Shown here piece by piece: positions 18,949-27,199 of a DNA stretch of 64,000 nucleotides (its first letter is position 1; each line of letters starts with the position of its first letter). The stretch is from Paenibacillus phytohabitans (GTDB taxonomy: Bacteria > Bacillota > Bacilli > Paenibacillales > Paenibacillaceae): the NCBI RefSeq assembly GCF_013141775.1, contig NZ_WHOB01000086.1, positions 1 through 64,000 on the forward strand, read 5' to 3'. The notes below the pieces were generated by a model. The model ran no database searches. It had not been told where the DNA came from and saw only the letters and a program-made list of their open reading frames with translations. Position numbers and translations under genes: made by a program.

Positions 18949-19586
18949 GCCCATTAGAGAATAAAAGTGAACAAGTTGCACGTTATTTGCTGGAGATTGG
19001 AGCGGTAGCCCTGCGTCCGCAGGAGCCGTTCACCTGGACGTCCGGCATCAAATCGCCGATCTATTGCGATAACCGCCTGACCTTGTCCTTCCCGGTTGTC
19101 CGTAACTATATTGCTGAGGCCTTCGCAGAGCTGGTCAGAAGCAGCTATCCGGACGCTGAGGTGATTGCCGGGACTGCAACCGCCGGAATTCCGCACGCGG
19201 CCTGGGTGGCCGATAAGCTCGGTCTGCCGATGGCTTATATCCGTGACAAGGCCAAAGGCCACGGCAAGCAGAACCAGATCGAAGGCCTGATCGCTCCCGG
19301 CCAGAAGGTGATCGTGATCGAGGACCTGATCTCCACCGGCGGCAGCTCGATCAAGGCCGCGCAGGCTGTGCAGGAAGCTGGCGGCGTACCGCTGGCCGTA
19401 CTGGCCATCTTCAGCTACGAGCTGGACCGCGCCGTAGATGCCTTCGCTGCTGCGGATATCCCGCTGCAGAGCCTGTCCAACTACAGCACACTCATTGATG
19501 TGGCGCTGGCTCAAGGCACGATCGCTGACTCGGATGTAGCGCTGCTGCAATCGTGGCGTAAAGACCCGGCAGCGTTTGGCGTATAA
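18945..19586 (+). CDS. pyrE: orotate phosphoribosyltransferase
   Basis: This 213-aa enzyme condenses orotate with PRPP to give OMP. The PRPP-binding motif IEDLISTGGSS is at about residues 125-135, and KSPIYCDNR and AYIRDKAKGHGKQN are typical. ATGA overlap with pyrF indicates translational coupling. It is the last gene of the operon. The dihydroorotate dehydrogenase step must be encoded outside this window. Confidence 0.95.
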   Translation: MSPLENKSEQVARYLLEIGAVALRPQEPFTWTSGIKSPIYCDNRLTLSFPVVRNYIAEAFAELVRSSYPDAEVIAGTATAGIPHAAWVADKLGLPMAYIRDKAKGHGKQNQIEGLIAPGQKVIVIEDLISTGGSSIKAAQAVQEAGGVPLAVLAIFSYELDRAVDAFAAADIPLQSLSNYSTLIDVALAQGTIADSDVALLQSWRKDPAAFGV

Positions 19587-19707
19587 GCTGGATTGTGGGC
19601 TGTCAGCGGCTTATGAGCGGCGTAATACACTACAACACGTCCATTCCTCACACTTGATTTGTTACCGGCTCATTTGAAACTTCTTATGAAACTTCTTAGT
19701 GAGTAGT

Positions 19708-19890
19708 GTGGACATTAATGTTGTACGTTTTACAACTTTGTCTCATGGATAGCCAGGTGTTTAGGAGGATTGTTGTATGAAATACAACAATCCTCCTGCT
19801 AAGCCGCTTGGTGAAGAGGAAATGCTGCATTTTGTACAACAATCTTCGATTTTGGCCGATAGGATGAGGAAAATGTTGTATTCTGTGCAG
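19708..19890. repeat. TTGTA/TACAA repeat cluster with a perfect 16-bp palindrome
   Basis: At 19763-19797 AGGAGGATTGTTGTAT and ATACAACAATCCTCCT flank a 3-base loop with no mismatch. Around it lie AATGTTGTACGTTTTACAAC, CTGCATTTTGTACAACAATC and AAAATGTTGTATTCTGTGCA, the same words as at 8094-8275. An open frame can be read from inside the palindrome (19777-20139), but it consists of repeats and a terminator, so I do not call it a gene. Confidence 0.75.
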
Positions 19891-19995
19891 GATTTTGTGT
19901 GTGAAATGATATCGGATCCTTACAATAGAAGGCGGATGAATCGGGAAATTCATGCGACAACCGCCGCCGCCCGGAAGCAGGCCAGAAATACAGCA

Positions 19996-20036
19996 AGAAG
20001 CCCCGTGCCTTCACAGGTACAGCAGGGCTTCTTTTT
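19996..20036 (+). terminator. Rho-independent terminator
   Basis: AGAAGCCC pairs with GGGCTTCT, with an inner GTGCCT/AGGTAC stem, followed by a T-run. It probably ends pyr-operon transcription some 400 bases after pyrE. Confidence 0.85.
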
Positions 20037-20194
20037 TGCGTTAGACAAAAGCAGTCTGTGCGAAGGTGAACAAACTGTCTTTTTAGTTTTAACGGGATGT
20101 CACTTCCGATATTCGAATAGGCTATATAATGCTAAATAAAGGAATGCTCAGCCGGCTGTCCAGGCTCATGATATTTCATTAGGGGGTTATAAAT

Positions 20195-21760
20195 ATGGCT
20201 AAATCAACGATTCCTCTTCTGCTCAGGCGCGGTGTTCCGCTGGCACTCTGTGCGGCGGTACTGCTGCCTGTTATTTCGGCTGAAGCGGCGGCCCCTGTCA
20301 GCTCTGCCACTTCGGCCAAACCCTTGACGGCATCCGTGGTGACGCAGCCATCGGGCGGACAGCGGGTCCTGCGGATCGGCAGTCTGTGGAGTAACAGCGA
20401 TGATACCTATCTGCGCCAGAACCTGACTGACCTCTATGAGTTCACGCATCCGGACGTGAAGCTGGAGTTAGTTCCGGCGGTGGATCAGGAGCAGTTCCGC
20501 TTCACCAACACGTACATGGTGGAAGGACCGGAAGCATTGGGGCATATGCGTGACATCATGGTTGGCAGTGATCCGGTAGATGTGGTCATAGGAGACAGTA
20601 GCCTGATCAGGAGTCTGGCAGCCCAGAACATGCTTGAGCCTTTGCAGCCGCTGATTGACCGTGACGGCTATGATATCAGCAATCTGGCACCAACGATGCT
20701 GGATGGTGTCCGTGAGCTCGGAAGGGGCCGCCTGTTTGCGCTGGCACCGACTTTCAACGCCAGCGTAGTTTTCTACAATAAAGGGATATTCGATGCTGCC
20801 GGAGTGAATTATCCAACGGACGGGATGACCTGGGATGAATTCTTCAAGCTTGCAGGTATGGTGACGAAGACCTCCAAGCAGATGGATGAGCGGATATATG
20901 CCTTCTCAAGGAGCCGTTATGTTGGCGATCCGTTCGGGGATATGCAGGCGTATCTCTCTCCTCTGCAAGCTGCTATGTACGATAACCAAGGCGGGGCAAT
21001 GACAGTAAACAATGCACTGTGGAGCAAAGGCTGGACTACCTTCAGCAATCTGATTCAGAAGAAGATTATCCCCGGCCCGGATGATATTGAAGCCGCAGCC
21101 GCAGCTGTTGCCGAACCTGCTGAGAGCGAATTTAACCCGTTTCTAGGAGACTGGTTTCTGACGGGCAAAGCGGCAATGGTCATCGGAGAATATGGTTATA
21201 TCAACGAGCTGGCTGCTGCGGACCGCAATGCGCTCCTGATCAAGAACATTCATTTCAGACATGTGGATTGGGGAATCGCCGCCGTGCCTACGTTTGCCGA
21301 GAAGCCGGGCGTGGCTGTAGGTGCCGGACTGGAACAGATGCTGGCCATTAGCAGTACCGCGCAGAATGAAGAGGATGCCTGGGAGCTGATCAAATTTGTG
21401 AACAGCAACGAAGTAGCCAGAATCAAGGCGGCCAATCCTTATCAGCTTACCTCCCGGATGGAGTTCAACCGTTCACAGAAGGCTGGAGTAAGCCTTGAAC
21501 CCTTTTACCATGTGAAGCCTGTGCCGGTGACGGACGCTAATGTGGAGAGTCTGGCGTACAAGATGCCTAATATTTATCAGATCAATCTGGCCGGACAGAT
21601 GCTGTTCAGCGAAGTCATTCAAGGCAAACGTACGGTAGCGAATGCCCTCAAGGCCTGGGAGCAGCAGGGCAACCATATGCTTAACGCGATGCGCAAAGAT
21701 CCCACAGTCTTGTTCAATCTGGACAACGGCTGGCTGGAGCGAAGTGCGAAGAAGAAGTAG
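20195..21760 (+). CDS. extracellular solute-binding protein (family 1), orphan
   Basis: This 521-aa protein has an N-terminal signal peptide (hydrophobic about 13-28, cleavage probably near SAEAAA). There is no convincing lipobox, so it may be secreted or held otherwise. The body resembles carbohydrate-type ABC binding proteins (VVFYNKGIFDAAGV, DGMTWDEFFKLAGMV, GKAAMVIGEYGY). No permease or ATPase gene is adjacent, and the gene is monocistronic between two non-coding stretches. It may work with a distant transporter or act as a sensor partner; the ligand is unknown. Confidence 0.8.
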   Translation: MAKSTIPLLLRRGVPLALCAAVLLPVISAEAAAPVSSATSAKPLTASVVTQPSGGQRVLRIGSLWSNSDDTYLRQNLTDLYEFTHPDVKLELVPAVDQEQFRFTNTYMVEGPEALGHMRDIMVGSDPVDVVIGDSSLIRSLAAQNMLEPLQPLIDRDGYDISNLAPTMLDGVRELGRGRLFALAPTFNASVVFYNKGIFDAAGVNYPTDGMTWDEFFKLAGMVTKTSKQMDERIYAFSRSRYVGDPFGDMQAYLSPLQAAMYDNQGGAMTVNNALWSKGWTTFSNLIQKKIIPGPDDIEAAAAAVAEPAESEFNPFLGDWFLTGKAAMVIGEYGYINELAAADRNALLIKNIHFRHVDWGIAAVPTFAEKPGVAVGAGLEQMLAISSTAQNEEDAWELIKFVNSNEVARIKAANPYQLTSRMEFNRSQKAGVSLEPFYHVKPVPVTDANVESLAYKMPNIYQINLAGQMLFSEVIQGKRTVANALKAWEQQGNHMLNAMRKDPTVLFNLDNGWLERSAKKK

Positions 21761-21786
21761 TGTCCGCATGTGGGGGACGAGGGAAG

Positions 21787-22010
21787 CTAAGTGGAAAAAT
21801 GTCATCTAATTATAACGGAGTCTCTGTTTTGGAGGAGCTAGATGGAAAAACAGCACTTGTTTTCGCCCGAAATGGAGATTGATAAAGAAAGGTCAGAATT
21901 AGATGACAAAAATCCACTTATCTTCGCCAAAACATAAGAGGCGATCAATTTAAGTGTAGAAAATCCAACTGTTCCCAGTGGGGAACTAATCCGCCTGCGG
22001 AAGAGGGAAC
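21787..22010. repeat. Degenerate tandem repeat, units of about 53-61 bp
   Basis: Successive segments begin GTGGAAAAATG (21790), GATGGAAAAACAG (21841), GATGACAAAAATCC (21901) and GTAGAAAATCC (21955). Each continues with a block such as TTTTCGCCC or ATCTTCGCC. Identity is only partial, and no protein is encoded by this stretch. Confidence 0.5.
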
Positions 22011-22132
22011 AAGGCGATCGGTGCAGAAATTGCCAGCCTTTTCGCAGGGCGTTTTTCCTGTTATTAATGAAAAACTGGGCATGATAATGATCAGAGCAGC
22101 ATACATTAATACGAAAAAGGAGAAGGGCCATC

Positions 22133-22297
22133 ATGAATTGGATATACTTCGCGAAATTGTTCAGGACAAGATTTCAAGCGGGTTGTCTGGCCAAAAGACT
22201 CGAACAGGACGGCTGGATCTACGGTTATCATGATCCGCGTTTTGTGGAAATTTACCGTTCGCGCAAAGGCCGTTACGGTGTGCGTTTTCTGCCCTGA
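22133..22297 (+). CDS. small hypothetical protein (54 aa)
   Basis: The reading frame begins MNWIYFAKLFRTRF and ends RKGRYGVRFLP. AAGGAG at 22118-22123 gives normal spacing. Its codon use fits the core genes, and it is rich in Arg, Tyr and Phe with no signal peptide or membrane segment, so it is likely a small basic cytoplasmic protein. The function is not recognised. It sits just upstream of two tRNA genes. Confidence 0.65.
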   Translation: MNWIYFAKLFRTRFQAGCLAKRLEQDGWIYGYHDPRFVEIYRSRKGRYGVRFLP

Positions 22298-22380
22298 ACA
22301 AATTAACCAAATTCATCCTTGACTTTATCCATGCTTATATTGTATATTATCTATTGTCGCTGTTTGAATATGATTACTGA

Positions 22381-22461
<81 letters not shown>

Positions 22462-22504
22462 TATTTCATCAGACAGCACTTGTATAATACGGATATCCTA
22501 GTCC

Positions 22505-22578
22505 GGGCCCTTAGCTCAGTTGGTTAGAGCGGTCGGCTCATAACCGATTGGTCACAGGTTCGAGTCCTGTAGGGCCCA
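22505..22578 (+). tRNA. tRNA-Ile2 (CAU anticodon, lysidine type)
   Basis: GGGCCCT pairs with AGGGCCC, and the anticodon loop is CTCATAA. The body closely resembles the B. subtilis tRNA-Ile(CAU) as I recall it (TTAGCTCAGTTGGTTAGAGC) and not elongator Met, so C34 should be changed to lysidine by TilS to read AUA. CCA is not encoded. Confidence 0.85.
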
Positions 22579-22585
22579 CTTCACT

Positions 22586-22612
22586 AAAACCCTTACTTTG
22601 TAAGGGTTTTTT
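22586..22612 (+). terminator. Terminator after the tRNA pair
   Basis: AAAACCCTTAC, TTT and GTAAGGGTTTT form an 11-bp stem ending in a T-run. Confidence 0.9.
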
Positions 22613-22683
22613 GCTGTCTATAGACTCGGTGGAGCGAGTATGCTTCAGTGGGGAATGGTCATATTGTGGAGCTTGAGAATATG

Positions 22684-22711
22684 AAAAGCCCCGCCAGTGT
22701 TGATGGCGGGG
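22684..22711 (-). terminator. Terminator of the DUF4352 lipoprotein gene
   Basis: On the minus strand CCCCGCCA pairs with TGGCGGGG just after the stop codon and is followed by CTTTT. Confidence 0.75.
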
Positions 22712-22717
22712 GAACGA

Positions 22718-23191
22718 TTAAAACTCGATTTTTACATCATATTTATTTTGGTTATCCTGCGTGATTTCAGAATCGCCGCCTTTTTTGGTAGCTCCTTCGT
22801 AAATCTCTCCTCCGATATCCTCACTTTGAGACATATCTGCATCGATTTGTTCTCCGGTAGATGTCACTAGAACGGCCTGGTCCGGGTGGGTTGTAAATGT
22901 TTCTTTAGTAGTATTTTCAATAATAAAATTCACGCCTACTGCTGATTTAATAGAACCTTCTAACGGAACCTCATCTGATATTACAATTTTATCAATTGTT
23001 GTCTTCAATCCATCAAAATTATCCGTCCATGTAGTCTTATTAACAACAGCCCAATAGTCTGCGGTCTTTGAATCTTGTGTGCTTGTCGGCGTTGTTGACG
23101 TCACAGCATTTCCAGCCTTATCATTCGAACAGCTGCCCAATATTAGCGCAGCGACAATAGAAACAGAAGCCAAAAGCTTAATTTTATTCAT
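22718..23191 (-). CDS. DUF4352-like lipoprotein
   Basis: This 157-aa precursor has a signal peptide with lipobox LILGSC (acylated Cys at about residue 21), a Ser/Thr-rich linker, then a domain with VGVNFIIENTTKETFTTHPDQAV and a late Gly/Glu stretch. That pattern matches DUF4352, an immunoglobulin-like surface fold. GGAGG on the minus strand supports the ATG at 23189-23191; a longer frame upstream lacks a site. Ligand and role are unknown. Confidence 0.75.
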   Translation of the reverse strand: MNKIKLLASVSIVAALILGSCSNDKAGNAVTSTTPTSTQDSKTADYWAVVNKTTWTDNFDGLKTTIDKIVISDEVPLEGSIKSAVGVNFIIENTTKETFTTHPDQAVLVTSTGEQIDADMSQSEDIGGEIYEGATKKGGDSEITQDNQNKYDVKIEF

Positions 23192-23329
23192 AAATCCTCC
23201 GCTAAAAATAGTTGCAGACACAATGATCTTAGCAGATTTAGGAAAATCAATCTATGGTACGCGGTTCGTTCGGTAGGCACCCGTCTTCTTCCCTCGTTAA
23301 TCCAAGTATGAGTGTGCTCTCCGTTATCC

Positions 23330-23746
23330 TTAACCTTGAGCTGCATCCGTGTTCATGTAGTTGATTGCCCACATATGGCCGTCCAAGTCCTCGAAGGCCC
23401 AATGATACATGAATCCATAGTCCTCAGGCTCTTCGTACGATTTCCCGCCCAAGGAGACCGCAGTATTCACGATTCCATCCACCTTTTCTCGGCTCTCGAA
23501 GGTGAGTGCGATCGTCATTTGCGCATACTTTTCCGTATCAACGGTTTCCTTCTGCGTGAGCGACTTTAATAGTTCTTTGGTGAGCAGCATGATCTGCAGG
23601 TTGTCGCCGATCACGATGGCTACCGAATTCTCATTATCGGGGAATTGCGGGTTGAGCTCGAATCCGAGTCCGGTGAAGAACGCCTTCGATTGTTCTACGT
23701 TGGTTACAGGCAGATTGAAGCTCGTGAATGTGGACATTAATGCCAT
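23330..23746 (-). CDS. VOC-family (glyoxalase/bleomycin-resistance-like) protein
   Basis: This 138-aa protein has the beta-alpha-beta-beta-beta layout of one vicinal-oxygen-chelate unit: SFNLPVTNVEQSKAFFTGLGF at the start, LQIMLLTKE in the middle, and FEDLDGHMWAINYM at the end, where Glu is the usual metal ligand. GAGGTG before MALMSTFTSF favours this start over the upstream frame. Such VOC proteins are often annotated as glyoxalases, but the substrate is unknown. Confidence 0.8.
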   Translation of the reverse strand: MALMSTFTSFNLPVTNVEQSKAFFTGLGFELNPQFPDNENSVAIVIGDNLQIMLLTKELLKSLTQKETVDTEKYAQMTIALTFESREKVDGIVNTAVSLGGKSYEEPEDYGFMYHWAFEDLDGHMWAINYMNTDAAQG

Positions 23747-23864
23747 TTTTAACACCTCATCTTCAAAATGGTTTGTTGTCATTGATGCCTTCGTTTATTT
23801 AGACGAAAGCCAATCCGGGAATTCATCGGTCTACTTCATTCCTGCAACTCATGTATTATTGTAA

Positions 23865-24060
23865 ATGCAAACCCAGTATATCAACGAACTTCTCAACATA
23901 CCAGAGTTACTCGTACGCCAGATTCTGCTTGTCATTCACCATGAGCCATCTGCCAGTCTTCAAGAGGAAATCCTATCTGCACGTACCGGCGATTCGTTTG
24001 TTCTGTACGACTTGTCATGCCGAATTCGGATGGACCTACGAATTTGTGGGACACAAATAA
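23865..24060 (+). pseudogene. N-terminal remnant of an ISL3-type transposase, frameshifted
   Basis: One frame reads MQTQYINELLNIPELLVRQI, like the start of ISL3-family transposases. After a loss of the middle zinc-finger part, a second frame reads HLPVFKRKSYLHVPAIRLFC followed by TTCHAEFGWTYEFVGHK and a stop. The rest of the transposase is absent. I judge family membership from memory of the N-terminal region, not from a search. Confidence 0.6.
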
Positions 24061-24105
24061 CGCTACAGCTCAACAGCCAAAATTTTTTAGGGGGGAGAAT
24101 AAGCC

Positions 24106-24486
24106 ATGTCCAATGAACATTCCGTAAGTCATCTAAGTGATATTTCAGGCAAAGAAATGAGTTCAGTGGTATTCATAAGAGATTATATCCAGTTAATCTT
24201 TGAAGAAGATTATAAAGAAACAATGATTTTTACTGCTTTTACGCTCCCAATAATAAAGACAGAAGTATCATCCTACATTAGGACAGATATAACTTATTGC
24301 AACATTCTTTGTTCTCTTATTAACCAGACTGTAACAAAAGTAGATATAGAGGAGAATGTTGTTATTTCGTTATTGTTTGAAAACAATATGGTGTTGGAGA
24401 TTTCGTTAAGAGGAGAAGATAACGAAGGGCCAGAGGCGGCTATGTTTAGCAGTGGAAATGGATTAACTGTGTGGCCGCTGCCCTAA
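24106..24486 (+). CDS. hypothetical protein, immunity-protein-like
   Basis: This 126-aa AT-rich gene has a strong GGGGGGAG site. The C-terminal half (VTKVDIEENVVISLLFENN, then ISLRGEDNEGPEAAMF) resembles small cytosolic proteins often found next to polymorphic-toxin genes, where GPEA-type motifs recur, but no toxin is adjacent and I cannot assign a family. There is no signal peptide or membrane segment. It is separated by 23 bases from the next gene and probably co-transcribed. Confidence 0.65.
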   Translation: MSNEHSVSHLSDISGKEMSSVVFIRDYIQLIFEEDYKETMIFTAFTLPIIKTEVSSYIRTDITYCNILCSLINQTVTKVDIEENVVISLLFENNMVLEISLRGEDNEGPEAAMFSSGNGLTVWPLP

Positions 24487-24509
24487 AGAACTTGCTATGA
24501 GGTGAACCT

Positions 24510-24944
24510 ATGAAGCGAGAAAAGCCAGCAGATGCGTTTCAATCGGTATATTTTATTACTGATTGGTGGGACGGGCCAAAATCCGGATTTGCTGATTTTA
24601 ATGGTACTGTTCATTGTTTTGAACGGGTATTCGATAAAGTGAACGATGATTGGTCAGATTTGTATTTGTTAAGACCTGTTTCGACTGAGGAATATTCATT
24701 ACAAATTGAATCCTATAAATTATTTTTAGACTGGATAAATGATAAGAGTTCAACAAGGCCACATCCTTCATCAGACAAAGATAATAAAAGATATCATGAA
24801 GTAGAGCAACTTTTAGCTGAATTTGAACACCAATTTTATATTGAAAAGTATATTGGAGAATTCATATCAATATCTAATAACGACAAAGAATATGGAAACA
24901 AAATAAATGACTTCAATTATAAAGTACAGTGGAATAGGGAGTGA
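24510..24944 (+). CDS. hypothetical protein (144 aa)
   Basis: The protein begins MKREKPADAFQSVYFITDWW and continues DGPKSGFADFNGTVHCFERV, a Trp/Gly/Asp-rich beta-type opening that I recall from uncharacterised bacterial proteins. The C-terminal half is helical and charged. GAGGTGA lies at normal distance. With the preceding gene and the ISL3 remnant it forms an AT-rich accessory block. I do not recognise a function. Confidence 0.65.
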   Translation: MKREKPADAFQSVYFITDWWDGPKSGFADFNGTVHCFERVFDKVNDDWSDLYLLRPVSTEEYSLQIESYKLFLDWINDKSSTRPHPSSDKDNKRYHEVEQLLAEFEHQFYIEKYIGEFISISNNDKEYGNKINDFNYKVQWNRE

Positions 24945-25084
24945 TATAGGGGATCATTTCAATGATCAATGTGACAATTATGTCATGCTGAATGGAAAAT
25001 TGTAAGGTCAATCGATTGGGAAATAATTATGTCCCCCGTATACTGGAAAAAAAGATTCCATTTCTGAAAGGGGACTATCCACTG

Positions 25085-25888
25085 GTGACTGACCTTATGA
25101 AAGCAATCATTCTCGGCATAATCGAAGGTTTAACTGAATTTCTACCGGTATCATCTACCGGACATCTTATTTTAGCAGGTGATTTGCTTAGCTTTGAGGG
25201 AGAAGCTGCAATCACTTTTAAGATTGTTATACAGCTGGGTGCAGTAATGGCGGTTTTAATTCTGTACTGGAAAAGGTATTTGGAGATTGGGTCTAATATG
25301 GTTAGAATGGATTTCTCCAAAAGTAAAGGATTAAACATCATTCATATGATATTAGCTATGTTGCCAGCATTAATCCTGTATCTCCTCTTCAAGGATATTA
25401 TAAAAAGCCGTTTATTCGGCCCGACTCCCGTCGTGATCGGTCTAGTAGTTGGTGGTCTATTGATGATCATCGCTGCACGGAATAGACGGACAGAAACCGC
25501 TGATACGATGGATGGGATTAGCTATAAACAAGCCTTCGGAATCGGTCTGTTCCAATGCCTGGCGTTATGGCCGGGATTCTCGAGATCAGGTTCGACGATT
25601 TCAGGCGGCCTTTTGCTCGGTACTAGCCAAAAAGCCGCCGCAGATTTTACATTTCTTATTTCTGTCCCTGTCATGTTTGGTGCAAGCTTGTTGGATTTGT
25701 ATGATAGCCGTGATTTGTTGAATTCTGGCGATGTGCTTCTAATGTTAATTGGCTTTGCGGCATCCTTTATAGTGGCAATGATTGCTGTAGTGACCTTTAT
25801 CAAACTGATTAAACGTCTTCGCTTGGAATGGTTTGCCCTCTATCGGTTTGTATTAGCAGCTCTATTCTATTTCATCGTCATACATTAA
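25085..25888 (+). CDS. uppP: undecaprenyl-diphosphate phosphatase
   Basis: This is a membrane enzyme of 267 aa that recycles the lipid carrier for peptidoglycan and other polymers and confers some bacitracin resistance. The signatures EGLTEFLPVSSTGHLIL (about residues 14-30) and PGFSRSGSTISGG are both intact, and seven to eight hydrophobic helices are visible. AAAGGGG at 25068-25074 supports GTG 25085; ATG 25097 is an alternative, and the longer upstream frame lacks family similarity. AT-rich composition suggests an extra, acquired copy. Confidence 0.9.
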   Translation: MTDLMKAIILGIIEGLTEFLPVSSTGHLILAGDLLSFEGEAAITFKIVIQLGAVMAVLILYWKRYLEIGSNMVRMDFSKSKGLNIIHMILAMLPALILYLLFKDIIKSRLFGPTPVVIGLVVGGLLMIIAARNRRTETADTMDGISYKQAFGIGLFQCLALWPGFSRSGSTISGGLLLGTSQKAAADFTFLISVPVMFGASLLDLYDSRDLLNSGDVLLMLIGFAASFIVAMIAVVTFIKLIKRLRLEWFALYRFVLAALFYFIVIH

Positions 25889-26068
25889 TTAGTTCCAGTT
25901 AGTTGTTAAGGATCTAATGTGAGTTTTCTGGAGAAGGTTCAAATTTTCACAATGTATTTTTGTTTAAAAATGCGATACACTGGACTCACACAAGATTGTG
26001 ATTGCTAACTGAAGGATTTTTACAGCAGCGGAAAATCACATCTTCTTATCTATTTGGGAGGTGTCTTT

Positions 26069-26317
26069 TTGGAAGACGTAATTGATTTTGTCCAAACCTT
26101 CAAAGGTTTAGAGGCGCGGATTAATGAATTCATTAACGAGGATTCGTCTAAAAATGAACACAGCCCTCATATTGAAAAATTTGAACGGAGTTGCGCCTTA
26201 GTTTTAAACTATATTCGGCAAGATACTTTGCTCTGGGTTCCTGGTTTAAAAAATGTGATTGAAAATATAAAATCCGAATTGGATTTACAGCAGTTTTTCA
26301 TGGAAGTGACACGATAG
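26069..26317 (+). CDS. small hypothetical protein (82 aa)
   Basis: TTG 26069 follows GGGAGGTG at 26056-26063. The product starts MEDVIDFVQTFKGLEARINE and is predicted mostly helical and acidic, with no signal peptide. A terminator follows 15 bases after the stop, supporting a real transcription unit. The function is not recognised. Confidence 0.6.
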   Translation: MEDVIDFVQTFKGLEARINEFINEDSSKNEHSPHIEKFERSCALVLNYIRQDTLLWVPGLKNVIENIKSELDLQQFFMEVTR

Positions 26318-26331
26318 TTTATTATATAGTG

Positions 26332-26368
26332 GCCCGTCAACCGTAATCCGTTGGCGGGCACTTTTCTT
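26332..26368. terminator. Bidirectional-looking terminator
   Basis: GCCCGTCAAC pairs with GTTGGCGGGC (one wobble) and is followed by ACTTTTCTTT on the plus strand. It lies between convergent genes. Confidence 0.8.
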
Positions 26369-26389
26369 TCGTGGCAAGTCTAACCTGCA

Positions 26390-27100
26390 TTACCAGGCAT
26401 AAACCCCATTTACATCGAGAAACTCCCCGTTATGCCGTTTACCATCCGTTGCGTAGCCGACAATAATAGCTGCACCGTCTGCTTTGGATTTGCCGCCTTC
26501 GGCATTGCCGTTCAAATCCGTCTTGGTGAAGCCGGGAGTGACGGCGAATACTTGAGCATTGCTGTCCTTGCATTCAATCGCCATGGCCACGGTCATTGCA
26601 TTGTTGGAGGTTTTGGAGGCGTTATAGTCAAAAGCATTAAGCGCATATGCAGAGCTCTGCATGAAGTGAAGTGAAGCCATATCGGTCGATACGTTCACAA
26701 TGGTTCCTTCATTCTTTTGGATTAAGGGGAATAGCTGTTGATTCAGGCGGAACGTTCCGAAGAAATTCACTTCAAAGGCATTGCGCAAATCGGTCTCTCG
26801 GGTTGCACTGAATGAACTCGAGAAGGCTCCCGGCATGCCGGCATTATTAATTAAAAGCTTCAGATCAGCGTAATTGGCCTGAATGCTGCCGGCTGCTTGT
26901 TCAATACTCTCTTGATTAGTCATATCAATTTGCACGAACTCTGCGTTTAAACCCTCATTTCGCAGTTCGGAAGCTGCGGCTTCCCCCCGTTCAACACTGC
27001 GTGCACCAAGCAACACCTTCCAGCCCGCTTCACCAAGCTGTCTCGCAATTTCAAATCCAATTCCTTTATTGGCGCCTGTTACAAAAGCGGTTCTGTTCAT
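26390..27100 (-). CDS. short-chain dehydrogenase/reductase
   Basis: This 236-aa NAD(P)-dependent oxidoreductase has TGANKGIG at residues 8-15 (nucleotide binding), NNAG, the catalytic Ser region NVSTDMAS and the YNASK catalytic pair. The C-terminus ends in the SDR-like EFLDVNGVYAW. The substrate is unknown. It is divergent from a MerR-type regulator, and its promoter has a 19-bp spacer with a palindromic operator, so induction by that regulator is likely. Confidence 0.88.
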   Translation of the reverse strand: MNRTAFVTGANKGIGFEIARQLGEAGWKVLLGARSVERGEAAASELRNEGLNAEFVQIDMTNQESIEQAAGSIQANYADLKLLINNAGMPGAFSSSFSATRETDLRNAFEVNFFGTFRLNQQLFPLIQKNEGTIVNVSTDMASLHFMQSSAYALNAFDYNASKTSNNAMTVAMAIECKDSNAQVFAVTPGFTKTDLNGNAEGGKSKADGAAIIVGYATDGKRHNGEFLDVNGVYAW

Positions 27101-27143
27101 CGTAATCCTTCTTTCTGTGTGATATGGTCTAGCAACAATTCAA

Positions 27144-27174
27144 AGTGTATTATGCTACACTTAGTGTAGGTCAA
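27144..27174 (-). promoter_or_regulatory. MerR-type promoter of the SDR gene
   Basis: On the minus strand TTGACC (27174-27169) and TACACT (27149-27144) are 19 bases apart. The long spacer contains the perfect palindrome CTACACTTAGTGTAG at 27155-27169, which is the layout MerR-family activators act on by DNA untwisting. Confidence 0.8.
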
Positions 27175-27199
27175 CATAAAAATTCGGGAGTGAAACGGA

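Noticed and set aside
19777..20139. 120-codon open frame after pyrE
   Set aside because: It starts inside a perfect palindrome, consists of TTGTA repeats and runs through a terminator.
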